Shown: positions 16,481 through 25,508 of the stretch, in pieces
Numbering within the stretch: the first letter of the stretch is position 1
Layout of the letters: every line of letters begins with the position of its first letter
Origin: JAFARZ01 sp035651595
GTDB lineage: Bacteria > Actinomycetota > Actinomycetes > Streptosporangiales > Streptosporangiaceae
Direction of reading: 5' to 3'
Length of the DNA: 64,000 nucleotides
NCBI GenBank assembly: GCA_035651595.1
Contig: DASRFJ010000033.1
Span: forward strand, 1-64,000
Notes under the pieces: model-generated
Database searches by the model: none
The model's input: only the letters and a program-made list of their open reading frames with translations
What the model was told of the DNA's origin: nothing
Program-made: the position numbers and the translations under genes

Positions 16481-17344
16481 TCAGATCTTGATCACGTGCC
16501 AGACGCCGCCCTCGTTGTTGCCTTTCGCCTGGCCGGGAGCCATGTCTTCGGCGTACCGGTAGACGGGATAGCCGTTGATCGTGACCTGGTGGACGCCGTC
16601 GGGGAGAACGATCTGGCCGAGCTTGCCGGGCAGCTTCACGCCTGCCGGGACGCGGACCGGCGCGACCACGGGCGGCCAGGCCTGCGCGCAGTCGCCGGTG
16701 CAGGCCGACCTGCCGCTGCCGGGCTTGTCCGCGGAGTAGTAGTACACGGTCATGCCGTGCGGGTTGGCGAGCACCTTGCCGGCGGAGGTGAGCTCGACCT
16801 TCAGCAGGCCGCCCTTCGCGGTGGCCGCGGACACGGCGGTGCTGAGGACGATCACATGCCACTGGCCGCCCATGCCGTTACCGGTCACCTGTCCTGGGGA
16901 CGTGTCACCCGCGTAGGTGTAGATCGGGTAGCCGTTGAGCGTGACCTGATGCACGCCACCAGACCTGGTGATGGACCCGAGCGGCCCGGGCAGCCGCACC
17001 CCGGACGGCGCCTTCGCCGTGCCGGTCAGCGGCGGCCAGGACGTGGCGCAGTCTCCGGTGCACGCGGACGAGCCGCTGCCCGGCTTGTCCGCGGTGTAGT
17101 AGTACAGGGTCATTCCCTGGCTGTTCGCCAGCACCTTGCCGGCGCTGGTGGTCTCGGCGCGGAGCGCACCGCTCGCGGACATCGCGCCGGTCCCCATCGA
17201 GGGGGACGCGCCGTACCCGGAGCCGCCGGTACTGCCAGCGCCGGCGCCGTACGCGCCGCCCGCGGCGTTGGGTCCGGAACTGCAGGCCGCGACCGCCAGG
17301 GCAGCCGCGATGAGGCCGGCCCCAACCAGTGCTTGGTTCCGCAT
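16481..17344 (-). CDS. lipoprotein with two COG4315 secreted repeats
   Basis: 287 residues. A lipoprotein signal ends in LAVAAC (lipid-anchored Cys at residue 21), followed by a flexible Gly/Ser linker (about 22-65). Two repeats of the PF03640/COG4315 type follow (about 66-165 and 180-285), each carrying GMTLYYYTADKPGSG, an ACTGDCA..WPP disulfide-type motif, GVHQVTLNGYPIYTYAGD and a GQWHVI ending. It is an envelope protein exposed outside the membrane, with unknown biochemical function. The two repeats share the same order of motifs and look like an internal duplication. Confidence 0.92.
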   Translation of the reverse strand: MRNQALVGAGLIAAALAVAACSSGPNAAGGAYGAGAGSTGGSGYGASPSMGTGAMSASGALRAETTSAGKVLANSQGMTLYYYTADKPGSGSSACTGDCATSWPPLTGTAKAPSGVRLPGPLGSITRSGGVHQVTLNGYPIYTYAGDTSPGQVTGNGMGGQWHVIVLSTAVSAATAKGGLLKVELTSAGKVLANPHGMTVYYYSADKPGSGRSACTGDCAQAWPPVVAPVRVPAGVKLPGKLGQIVLPDGVHQVTINGYPVYRYAEDMAPGQAKGNNEGGVWHVIKI

Positions 17345-17482
17345 CGAGGGTTCTCTCCCTTTCGCTAGGCCTGTTACTACGTACTACGCATGCTCCCGCG
17401 ATCCGGTCGTGTGACGGCGGTGACGTAAGCAGCCGGTAATGGGTCGGGCGCGCCGACCGCCATCGGGGATCCGCGCTGTGTA

Positions 17483-18427
17483 ATGTCGTGCGCCATGAGG
17501 CACAGCTTGCGGGCTCTCCGGGTCGCCGCCATCCTGGCCAGCGGCCTGGCGGTCGCCGCCTGCGACTCCGGGACCGCCGCCGTCCACCAGACGGCCACGA
17601 GCGCGCGGGCTTCGGTAGCGGCCGACGCCACGAAAGCGAAAGCGACCGCCAAGCGCGCGGCCGCGGCGCGGAAGGCGGCCGAGCCCCGGGTCAGCATCGC
17701 CAGGATGCGCCTTCAGGACGGCTCGCTGGTCACGATCGCGATCTTCCGCGGCACGGTCCGGTACGCGCTGCACGACGGGAGCCAGGACCCGTATGCGCGC
17801 CCCGGGCTGCTCAAGGACGGGTCCGCCGTCGGGCACGCCGAGCGCGCCAGCCTGCTCGCCGCGTTCAACGGCGGCTTCAAGATGGCGGCCGAAGCAGGCG
17901 GCTACGAGCAGGAAGGACATGTGCTCTACCCGCTCAGGCCCGGCCTGGTCAGCCTGGTGATCGACAGGTCCGGGCACGCGAGGATCGTGGTCTGGCCCGC
18001 CCGCGGGGAGCCCGATGAGGGGGGTCTGGGGGGAATCCTCCCCCCAGCGAGTGTGTACAGCGTGCGGCAGAACCTCCGGCCGCTGGTCCTGAACGGCCGC
18101 CCCGCCGGCATCGCGGCTGACTGGCGGGCGTGGGGCGCGACGCTCGGCGGCGGCGAGTACGTGGCGCGCAGCGCCGTCGGCCAGAACGCCGAAGGCGACC
18201 TCATCTACGTGGGCAGCATGTCCAGCACGCCCTACGACCTGGCGTACGTGCTGGCTCGCGAGGGCGCGCGGACCGCGATGGAACTCGACATCAACCCCGC
18301 CTGGGTGCAGCTGGACGTCGCGCGGCGGCCCGGCGGCGCGCTGCGCGCCGAGGTCTACGGCCAGATCCGGCCCGCCGACCAGTACGAGGTCGGCTGGACC
18401 AGGGACTTCGTCACCGTGCTCGGCTAG
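17483..18427 (+). CDS. lipoprotein with phosphodiester glycosidase (NAGPA-like) domain
   Basis: About 314 residues; ATG 17483 or ATG 17495 could start it. The signal peptide ends in LAVAAC, a lipobox, and is followed by an Ala/Lys-rich coiled stretch. The rest resembles the phosphodiester glycosidase domain (PF09992), with LLAAFNGGFK near the middle, SLVIDRSGHARI and the terminal MELDINPAWVQ followed by a late Asp. Related proteins cleave GlcNAc-1-phosphodiesters in glycopolymers. It runs divergently from the COG4315 lipoprotein with a 138-bp gap. The domain call is moderate and the substrate is unknown. Confidence 0.82.
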   Translation: MSCAMRHSLRALRVAAILASGLAVAACDSGTAAVHQTATSARASVAADATKAKATAKRAAAARKAAEPRVSIARMRLQDGSLVTIAIFRGTVRYALHDGSQDPYARPGLLKDGSAVGHAERASLLAAFNGGFKMAAEAGGYEQEGHVLYPLRPGLVSLVIDRSGHARIVVWPARGEPDEGGLGGILPPASVYSVRQNLRPLVLNGRPAGIAADWRAWGATLGGGEYVARSAVGQNAEGDLIYVGSMSSTPYDLAYVLAREGARTAMELDINPAWVQLDVARRPGGALRAEVYGQIRPADQYEVGWTRDFVTVLG

Positions 18428-18439
18428 CACCGTGCTGAG

Positions 18440-19084
18440 CTAGCGTAGCATTGCCTCGGCGAGCCAGTAGTAGCGCAGCGACGTCCAGACGATGTCCGCG
18501 GCGACCGGGGCGACGTCGGCGGTGAACTGCTCCCGCGCCGGGAAGTTCTTCACGATCTCGTAGCCGCGGCCGTCGTTCAGCGTGCGCCGCTGGAAGGTAT
18601 CCCCCGCCTCGCTGGTGCGGCTGATCGGCTGGCTGCTGCCGGCGACAAAGCGGTTGTCCAGGACGATTATCCGAACGCCGGGGGCGAGCCGGTCCCGCAG
18701 ACCGCCGAGGAACCGCGGCAGGTCGGCACGTGGAATGTGCGACCAGAAGAATCCGACGAACGCCGCGTCGAACTCACCGGGCACCCGGTCGAGCGCGTAG
18801 GCATCGGCCTCGGCGAAGCTCACCCGGCCCGGCGGGTACTCCCTGGTGCGCGCGATGGCGAGGGTCCGCAGGTTGATGTCGGTGGCCGTGATCGCGGCCG
18901 CCGAGGCGGCCAGGGTGTGCGTCCAGTACCCGGTGCCGGCGGCTATCTCCAGCACGCGGCGGCCCGCCACGAGCGGCGGCAGCAGCCGGTGCAGCCGGGC
19001 CAGATCGTCCTGCCGCTCGGGCTTGGCGTAGACCTCGTCGTACTCCCCGGCCCGCTCCCGGTAGTACTCGATCTGGTCGGTCAT
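18440..19084 (-). CDS. class I SAM-dependent methyltransferase
   Basis: 214 residues. The SAM-binding motif I is VLEIAAGTGYWTHTLA (about 44-59), followed by the acidic loop TATDIN and motif FAEADAYAL. The N-terminus YYRERAGEYDEVYA is typical of small-molecule methyltransferases of the UbiE/COQ5-like type. It ends close to, and convergent with, the phosphodiester glycosidase gene. The methyl acceptor cannot be predicted. Confidence 0.92.
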   Translation of the reverse strand: MTDQIEYYRERAGEYDEVYAKPERQDDLARLHRLLPPLVAGRRVLEIAAGTGYWTHTLAASAAAITATDINLRTLAIARTREYPPGRVSFAEADAYALDRVPGEFDAAFVGFFWSHIPRADLPRFLGGLRDRLAPGVRIIVLDNRFVAGSSQPISRTSEAGDTFQRRTLNDGRGYEIVKNFPAREQFTADVAPVAADIVWTSLRYYWLAEAMLR

Positions 19085-19172
19085 GGCTCAGACCATACCC
19101 CGGCGGCATCCGGGGAGAGTCGGATGCCGCCGGGGCCTCCTGGCCGGGGCCACCGGCAGCCCCGTCAGGCCG

Positions 19173-19961
19173 TTACCGGGAGAGCAGGAACTTGACGATC
19201 GCGTTCGTGGTGGGGTCCGGGTGGGTCAGGGTCGGTGAGTGGACGGCACCGGGAACCACCAGCATCCCGGTGGCGGCCGGCAGCGCCGCGTGCAGCGCGC
19301 GGCCCGCTTCGATCGGCACTATGGGGTCGTCGCCACCGTGGATCACCAGCGCGGGCACCTCGATGTTGCCGACCACGCGGCTGATGTCGTCGGCCGACAG
19401 CAGGCCGGTCACCGCGTCCGCCAGCCGCGCGCTCGACTGCGCCTTCCACCGGGCCAGCCATCCCGGGTAGAGGTCCTCGCGACCGATCAGCCAGGACAGC
19501 AGCGGGGCGGCGACGGCACCCGGGCCGGCCATCCGGAACCCGTCGCGCAGGCCGCGCAGCCATCCCGCCACGGGTTGCTGCCACTCGAGGGCCATCGCGC
19601 TGGACAGCACCAGCGCGGTGACCCGGCCCGGTGCGGTCAGCGCGGCGCGCAGCGCGACGAAACCGCCGTGCGAGTGCCCGGCGAGCGCGGCCTCCTCGAC
19701 GCCGAGCTGGTCCATCAGGCGCAGCAGGTCGGCGGCGGAGTCCCAGTGCGAGTGGGGTACGCCGTCGTCCCTGGTCCGGCCGTGCAGCCGCTGATCCCAG
19801 GCGATGCACCGGTGGCTGGCCATCAGTTCCTCGATCTGCGGCCGCCACATGGACGAGTCCAGCAGCGGTCCGTGACTGAATACCACCACCGGCCTGCCGT
19901 CACCGGGGCTGCCGGTGTCGGTGTAGTACAGGTCCTGACCATTGATTCGTGCGGTGCTCAC
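19173..19961 (-). CDS. alpha/beta hydrolase
   Basis: 262 residues from GTG 19961, which has a GGAGAGGGGAG ribosome site upstream. The oxyanion segment is VVVFSHGPLLDSSMW, the nucleophile elbow is AGHSHGGFVAL (Ser near 97), the acid is in IHGGDDPIVP and the His in PGAVHSPTL, so the catalytic triad is complete. The family covers esterases, lactonases and haloperoxidase-like enzymes; no substrate is evident. The gene is monocistronic between the methyltransferase and the divergent LuxR regulator. Confidence 0.92.
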   Translation of the reverse strand: MSTARINGQDLYYTDTGSPGDGRPVVVFSHGPLLDSSMWRPQIEELMASHRCIAWDQRLHGRTRDDGVPHSHWDSAADLLRLMDQLGVEEAALAGHSHGGFVALRAALTAPGRVTALVLSSAMALEWQQPVAGWLRGLRDGFRMAGPGAVAAPLLSWLIGREDLYPGWLARWKAQSSARLADAVTGLLSADDISRVVGNIEVPALVIHGGDDPIVPIEAGRALHAALPAATGMLVVPGAVHSPTLTHPDPTTNAIVKFLLSR

Positions 19962-20242
19962 TTCCGGCTCCCCTCTCCTTCCACGAGCCAGCCGGGGGGC
20001 CGGCCGCTCCCCGCCATCGCGGCCCGCCGCCCCGGCTGTAAGCAGCAAATTAGGCCGATTCGGGGCTCGGTCGCATCGTCTGGAATATGCAGGGCTGTAT
20101 GTAAATCGTTAAAGCGCTATCGTGTGCATAGTCGGCCCGGTATCCCGCCCTGCTGGAGGAATGAGGTAGCCAGATACAGGCGACGCTGCCGCTTGAACCG
20201 AACAGTTTCGTCGGCCGGGAGCGCGAGCTCGGCGAGCTGCGC

Positions 20243-22648
20243 ATGCTGCTGCGCGGCACCCGTGTGCTGACCCTGTGCGGTGCGGGCGGAATCGGGAAGA
20301 CGCGGCTTGCGCTGCGCATCCTCAGTTCGGTACATGACGATTTCCCCGACGGGGTCTGGTTTGTCGAGCTAGCTGACCTGCGGCAGCCGGACCTCGTGGT
20401 ATCCCGGATCGCGGCCGCGATCGGCATCTCGGAGGAACCGGGACGCCCCCTGCTGGACACGCTCACCCACGCGCTGCGGGCGCGCCGCCTGCTGCTGGCG
20501 CTGGACAACTGCGAACACCTGATCGATGTGTGCGCACGAATATGCAGGCACCTGCTCGCGCAGGCACCCGATCTACATATGCTCACGACGAGCCGGGAGC
20601 CGCTGCATGTCGCCGCGGAGACGGTGTGGCAGGTGCCGCCGCTATCGGTGGCGCCGGCCGGGCCGGCGGACGGTGCCGGATTCGACGACGCGCACTCCTA
20701 CGAGGCCATCCGGCTGTTCGCGGACCGGGCCGCCGCGTCGGTGCCGGGGTTCGCGATCGGCCCGGCGAACGCCACCGCGGTAGCCGCGCTGTGCCGGGCC
20801 CTGGACGGCATGCCGCTGGCGATCGAGCTGGCCGCGGCGCGGGTCAGGGCCTTGTCGGTGGACCAGATCCGGACCCGTCTGGCCGACCGGTTCGGGCTGC
20901 TGACCAGCGGCGACCGCACCGCGCCCGAGCGTCAGCGGACGCTGCGGGCCGCGATCGAGTGGAGCCACGAGCTGCTCACGATCTCCGAACAGGTGCTGCT
21001 GCGGCGGCTGTCGGTGTTCGCCGGGTGGACGCTGGAGATGGCCGAGGAGGTGTGTTCGGACGAGGTCATCGCGGCCGCGGACATCCTCGACCTGCTCACC
21101 GCGCTGGTGGACAAGTCGCTGGTGACCCGGGAGCCGGAGGTGCTCGGCCACGCCCGGTACCGGATGCTGGACACGATCCGCGAGTTCGCCGCGGCTCAGC
21201 TTGCCGAGGCGGGTGAGACCGCGCTGTTCCAGCGCCGGATGCGCGACTACACGGTGCGGGAGACCGAGGAGGGCGCGGCGGTCGGCCTGGCGCAGGTGCC
21301 GGGACCGTGGTCGGCCAGGGTCGACCTGTTCCGCCGCTACGACATCGACGCGGGCAACATCAGCCAGGTGCTGAACTGGTGCCTGGCGAACGGCGACGCG
21401 GAGTCCGGGTTGCGGATCTGCGTGGGTATCCGCTCGGTCTGGATTGTCCGCGGCAGCTTCGCCGAAGGCATCGAGTGGCTCGACTCCTTCCTCAGCCTCG
21501 GTGCGTCCCGGGTGCCGGACCGGGTGCGCGGCGGCGCCCTCACCGAGCGCGCCCAGCTCGTCATGTCGCGCGACCCGGCCGCCGCCGAGCCGGACGCGGC
21601 GAAAGGCCTGGCGCTGAGCCGGGCGGCGGGCGACTCGTTCGGTGTGGCGTCCGCGCTGAACTTGCTCAGCGAGATCGCGATGCACACCGGGCAGGCCGAG
21701 AAGGCCGCGGCCGCGGCGGAGGAGGCGCTGCGGGTGGCCCGCGAGGCCCGCGACGGCTGGAACGAGGGGTACGCGCTGGGCACGTCCGCGGCGCTGGCCG
21801 GGCTGAGCGGCAGGCTGCGGGAGGCACACCAGCTCGCGAACGAGGCCATCGACGTGATGCGCCGCATCGACCAGCAGTGGGGGGTGGCCCGGACCCTGCT
21901 CGGCCTCGGCGACCTAGCCCGGCTCCGCGGCGATCCCGACGACGCCAGCCGCCAGTACCTTCAGGCGCTGCCGATCCTGCGCGAGCTCGGCACCCGGCCG
22001 GAGACGGCGCGCTGCCTGGCCGGACTCGGTCGCGTCGCGTTGGATCTCGGCTCGATGGAGCTGGCCAGGGAGCACCTGAGTGAGAGCCTGCGGCTCAGCC
22101 TGAGCACCGGCAGCCGGATCGGCGTGGCGCGCGGACTCGCCGCGTTCGCCGCGCTGGCCAGGGCGGAGAAGCGGCCGGAGCTCGCCATCGTGCTGATCGC
22201 CGCTGCCGCCGCGTTGCGCGAGGCGGCCGGGCTGCCGGCGCTGCCGGGGGCCCAGACCGAACGGTACCGGGCCGCGGTGCGGCACCTCGGTGAGGCCGCG
22301 GTGTCCCGGCTGTGGGCCCAAGGCATGGCGCTGAGCAGCGAGGAAGCGGTCGAGCTGGCGCTGGAGATCCCGGCCGACAAGGATCGCGACGACCCCCCGC
22401 CGGTCACGTCGCCTGCCGCGGCCGCCGCGCCGGGCGGCCTCACGCCGCGCGAACGCGAGATCGTCGCGCTGATCGCCGCCGGGCACAGCAACAAGGCCAT
22501 CGCGGAGGAACTGGTGATCAGCCCCGCAACAGCGGCCAGGCACGTGGCGAACATCCTCGCCAAGCTCGGATTCAACTCGCGTGCCCAGGTGGCGGCTTGG
22601 GCGTCGGGCTGGACTCCGGGTCCGGGGCGAGGGCCCGGAGCGCGGTAG
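20243..22648 (+). CDS. LuxR family STAND-type transcriptional regulator
   Basis: 801 residues from the first ATG. An NTPase domain carries Walker A CGAGGIGKT (about 13-21) and Walker B LLLALDNCEHL, followed by winged-helix and TPR-like helical regions. The C-terminal LuxR helix-turn-helix is LTPREREIVALIAAGHSNKAIAEELVISPATAARHV (split here for brevity of motif: LTPREREIV then HSNKAIAEELVI). The conserved leader PLEPNSFVGREREL is encoded in frame just upstream (20186-20240) but no ATG, GTG or TTG precedes it before a stop at 20162-20164. A non-canonical start or a mutation is therefore likely. The signal sensed and target genes are unknown. Confidence 0.85.
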   Translation: MLLRGTRVLTLCGAGGIGKTRLALRILSSVHDDFPDGVWFVELADLRQPDLVVSRIAAAIGISEEPGRPLLDTLTHALRARRLLLALDNCEHLIDVCARICRHLLAQAPDLHMLTTSREPLHVAAETVWQVPPLSVAPAGPADGAGFDDAHSYEAIRLFADRAAASVPGFAIGPANATAVAALCRALDGMPLAIELAAARVRALSVDQIRTRLADRFGLLTSGDRTAPERQRTLRAAIEWSHELLTISEQVLLRRLSVFAGWTLEMAEEVCSDEVIAAADILDLLTALVDKSLVTREPEVLGHARYRMLDTIREFAAAQLAEAGETALFQRRMRDYTVRETEEGAAVGLAQVPGPWSARVDLFRRYDIDAGNISQVLNWCLANGDAESGLRICVGIRSVWIVRGSFAEGIEWLDSFLSLGASRVPDRVRGGALTERAQLVMSRDPAAAEPDAAKGLALSRAAGDSFGVASALNLLSEIAMHTGQAEKAAAAAEEALRVAREARDGWNEGYALGTSAALAGLSGRLREAHQLANEAIDVMRRIDQQWGVARTLLGLGDLARLRGDPDDASRQYLQALPILRELGTRPETARCLAGLGRVALDLGSMELAREHLSESLRLSLSTGSRIGVARGLAAFAALARAEKRPELAIVLIAAAAALREAAGLPALPGAQTERYRAAVRHLGEAAVSRLWAQGMALSSEEAVELALEIPADKDRDDPPPVTSPAAAAAPGGLTPREREIVALIAAGHSNKAIAEELVISPATAARHVANILAKLGFNSRAQVAAWASGWTPGPGRGPGAR

Positions 22649-22669
22649 CCAGCTCCAGGCTGACGCATA

Positions 22670-23620
22670 ATGCAGGGTGTGCAGGAAATCACGGGAAACG
22701 ACATCCGCCTCGCCTACGACGCCATCCGTAGCTACGTCCGCCGCACGCCCGTAGTTGAGGCCGGGCTCGGCGACCTGGCCTCGACTACGGGCGTGGTGAC
22801 GCTCAAGCTTGAGCAGCTCCAGTGCGCGGGCTCCTTCAAGGCGCGCGGCGCGTTCACCAACCTGCTGCTCAGGGACGTACCGGCGGCGGGCGTGGTGGCC
22901 GCCTCCGGCGGCAATCATGGCGTGGCCGCGGCCTATGCGGCGCACCGGCTCGGGGTGCCCGCGAAGATCTTCGTGCCGACCGTGTCGTCGCCGGCCAAGG
23001 TCGCGCGGATCAGGGCGCTGGGCGCCGACCTGGCGATCGGCGGAGACCGGTACGCCGACGCCTACGAGGCGTCCCTGGCGTGGGCCGCGAGCAGCGGCGC
23101 GATGGCCGTGCACGCGTACGACCACCGGGACACGATCCGTGGCGCGGGCACGCTCGGGCTCGAACTCGCCGAGCAGGCCGCGCCGCTGGACACGGTGCTC
23201 GTGCCGGTCGGGGGCGGCGGGCTGATCGCCGGGGTCGCCAGCTGGTTCGCGGGCTCGGCCCGGGTGATCGGCGTCGAGCCGGACGGCGCGCCGACGCTCA
23301 GCTACGCGCGCCGGGCCGGCCAGCCGGTGGACGCGCCGGCCGGCAGCATCGCCGCCGACGCCCTCGCGCCGCGCCAGGTCGGCCAGCTGGTGTTCCCGAT
23401 CACGCAGGCGTTCGTGCACGACGTGGTGCTGGTGACCGACGAGGCGATCAGGGACGCGCAGCTCACGCTCTGGGAGACGCTGCGGATCGCCGCGGAGCCC
23501 GCCGCGTCCGTCGGCGTCGCGGCGCTGCTCAGCGGCATGTACAAGCCGGCCGACGGCGAGCGCGTCGCGGTCGTGATCAGTGGCGCGAACATGTCCCCCG
23601 GGCAGCTGGAACGCTCGTGA
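22670..23620 (+). CDS. threonine/serine dehydratase (PLP-dependent)
   Basis: 316 residues with fold type II PLP signatures. The cofactor lysine is in CAGSFKARGA (about residue 59), the phosphate/substrate loop is ASGGNHGVA and the glycine loop is VGGGGLIAG. The family deaminates threonine or serine to oxo-acids; some members act on other hydroxy amino acids or racemise. The C-terminal regulatory ACT domain of biosynthetic IlvA is absent, consistent with a catabolic or specialised enzyme. It overlaps the following hydrolase by 4 bp (GTGA), forming a two-gene operon. Confidence 0.9.
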   Translation: MQGVQEITGNDIRLAYDAIRSYVRRTPVVEAGLGDLASTTGVVTLKLEQLQCAGSFKARGAFTNLLLRDVPAAGVVAASGGNHGVAAAYAAHRLGVPAKIFVPTVSSPAKVARIRALGADLAIGGDRYADAYEASLAWAASSGAMAVHAYDHRDTIRGAGTLGLELAEQAAPLDTVLVPVGGGGLIAGVASWFAGSARVIGVEPDGAPTLSYARRAGQPVDAPAGSIAADALAPRQVGQLVFPITQAFVHDVVLVTDEAIRDAQLTLWETLRIAAEPAASVGVAALLSGMYKPADGERVAVVISGANMSPGQLERS

Positions 23621-24552
23621 ACCAGCCGCGGCCGGAGGCCCAGGCCAATTCAGCACCGCACACGGTGGAGGTCAGCGACGGGGTCTTCGCCTACATCCAG
23701 CCGGACGGCTCCTGGTACATCAACAACACCGGGTTCCTGACGGCGGCGGACGGCGTGGTGAGCATCGACATGTGCTCCACCGAGCGGCGGACGCGGGCGT
23801 ACCTGGACGCCATCGGCGCGATCACTTCGGCGCCGGTGCGCACGCTGGTGAACACCCATCACCACGGCGACCACACCTACGGCAACTGCCTGCTGCCGGG
23901 CGCGACGATCGTCGGTCACGCGCGCTGCCGGGACGAGGTGCTGGCCAGCGGCCCGCCGCGCAACCGCGGCATCTTCGCCGACGTCGAGTGGGGTGCGCTG
24001 CGGGTCGCGCCGCCGTTCCTGACCTACGAGACCGGCATCACGCTGTGGGCCGGCGACCTGCGGTGCGAGGTCCGGTACGTGGGCGGGCCCGCGCACACCA
24101 CGAACGATTCCGTCCTGTGGCTGCCGGACCGCTCCGTGCTGTTCGCCGGCGACCTGCTGTTCAACGGCGGGACGCCGTTCCTGCTGATGGGCTCCATCAG
24201 CGGCGCGATCGACGTGCTGGAGAACGTCGTCGCGCCGCTCGGCGCCCGCACGATCGTGGCCGGCCACGGCCCGGTGTGCGACGAGCCGGCCGTGCTGATC
24301 GCGGAGGTGCTCGGCTACCTGCGGTTCGTGCAGGACGTCGCCGCGCGCGGCTTCGCGGCGGGCGTGACCCCGCTGGAGGCGGCGCTGGATACCGACCTCG
24401 GCCGGTACGCCGGCCTGCTGGACGCCGAGCGGATCGTGGGCAACCTGCACCGGGCGTACGCCGAACTCGGCGGGCCGGCGGTCGACGTCGATGCCGGCCT
24501 GGCCGACATGGTGAGCTACAACGGCGGCAAGCCGCTGCCCTGTCACGCCTGA
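23617..24552 (+). CDS. metallo-beta-lactamase-fold hydrolase
   Basis: 311 residues from GTG 23617, overlapping the dehydratase stop. The zinc-binding signature NTHHHGDHTYGN (about 84-95), then GGPAHTTND, FAGDLLFNGG and VAGHGPVCDE supply the expected His/Asp ligands. The long C-terminal helical part ends in VSYNGGKPLPCHA. Similar proteins include cyclases and thioesterases of polyketide pathways as well as generic hydrolases. It converges on the ketosynthase cluster with a 10-bp overlap, so a role as a thioesterase/cyclase for that cluster is possible but not shown. Confidence 0.9.
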   Translation: MNQPRPEAQANSAPHTVEVSDGVFAYIQPDGSWYINNTGFLTAADGVVSIDMCSTERRTRAYLDAIGAITSAPVRTLVNTHHHGDHTYGNCLLPGATIVGHARCRDEVLASGPPRNRGIFADVEWGALRVAPPFLTYETGITLWAGDLRCEVRYVGGPAHTTNDSVLWLPDRSVLFAGDLLFNGGTPFLLMGSISGAIDVLENVVAPLGARTIVAGHGPVCDEPAVLIAEVLGYLRFVQDVAARGFAAGVTPLEAALDTDLGRYAGLLDAERIVGNLHRAYAELGGPAVDVDAGLADMVSYNGGKPLPCHA

Positions 24553-25508
24553 GCGGCGTTGACCAGCAGCACCGCCGCGGCCGTCGCCCCGCAAGGATCG
24601 GTTGCGGTCACCACGGCAAACCGGGGCAATCCGTCAGCGACCGCCAGCGTCGCCGCGATCCCGAACACCGCGGACACGGCGCCGGTGTCCCCCGCCAGTT
24701 CGGCGATCAACGGCACGCGATCCAGGGCCGCGGCATCGAACATCGGCGCGACGGCGTCTCGCTCGGCTTCGCTCCCGGCGATCACCGCCCACACCTCGTC
24801 CGCCCGGACGCCGGCCCGCTCCAGCACCTCCGGCACCGTCGCCCCGACGGCAAGCAGCGTCGCGAGCGGGTGTGCCGTCCCGGCGTGGCTGGACTCCAGC
24901 CTGAGCATCGCGGCCCCCTCCCCGACGACTCGGGTGTCGTGGCGTGTCAGCCAGGATCGTTCGGCCGAATATTCTTCGGCGGCACCACACAGGACGGTAC
25001 TGGCCCGGCCGGCCCGCAGCAGCCGGCGGGCATAGGCGAGGCACAGCAGGCCGGCGGCCCGGCCGCCGGCGATCGTCGTGTTCGGGCCGGTGATGCCGTG
25101 CCAGATCGCGCAGTGGCCGGCGGCGCAGTTCATCACCACGCTGGGGATGGTCGCCGGGTCCACGTCATACGGCCGCTGCGCGATCAGCGAGGCGCGGGTG
25201 AGGTTCATCGCCGACCGGACGCTGCCGCCGGTGGTGCCCAGGACCAGGGCGGTGTCCCGGTTGGGCGCGCGGCTGAGGGCGCTGACCGCGGTGATGGCCA
25301 GGCCGGTGACGCGGTCCATGCCTTTGGTGCCCTTGCGGCCGAGCACCGCGCGCTGGTCGAAGCCGGGGACGAGGCTGGCCACGGTGCCGGGCGGGCCAGC
25401 CGGATCCGCCCAGCGCATGGCCGGCCGCCGGGCGCGGATCGCGCTGGCGAACGAGGTCGCGTCCATGCCGTACGGGGAGACCGCGGACCACGCGGTGATG
25501 TCGATCAT
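24543..25508 (-). CDS. truncated ketosynthase-like partner (KS-beta/chain-length-factor-like)
   Basis: 321 residues from ATG 25508 (ATGA with the ketosynthase stop), about 80 shorter than a normal ketosynthase. It keeps the N-terminal thiolase fold and the active-site region MNCAAGHCAIWHG with a Cys at about 128, aligned with TACAAGNYAIGDA of its neighbour. The two catalytic histidine motifs of condensing enzymes are gone: HGTGT is replaced by IAGSEAERD, and the GHAMGA region by AGDTGAVSA. It is therefore unlikely to condense on its own and most resembles a chain-length-factor subunit, but chain-length factors usually lack the Cys. It probably forms a heterodimer with the product of 25505-26719. 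Confidence 0.85.
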   Translation of the reverse strand: MIDITAWSAVSPYGMDATSFASAIRARRPAMRWADPAGPPGTVASLVPGFDQRAVLGRKGTKGMDRVTGLAITAVSALSRAPNRDTALVLGTTGGSVRSAMNLTRASLIAQRPYDVDPATIPSVVMNCAAGHCAIWHGITGPNTTIAGGRAAGLLCLAYARRLLRAGRASTVLCGAAEEYSAERSWLTRHDTRVVGEGAAMLRLESSHAGTAHPLATLLAVGATVPEVLERAGVRADEVWAVIAGSEAERDAVAPMFDAAALDRVPLIAELAGDTGAVSAVFGIAATLAVADGLPRFAVVTATDPCGATAAAVLLVNAAQA

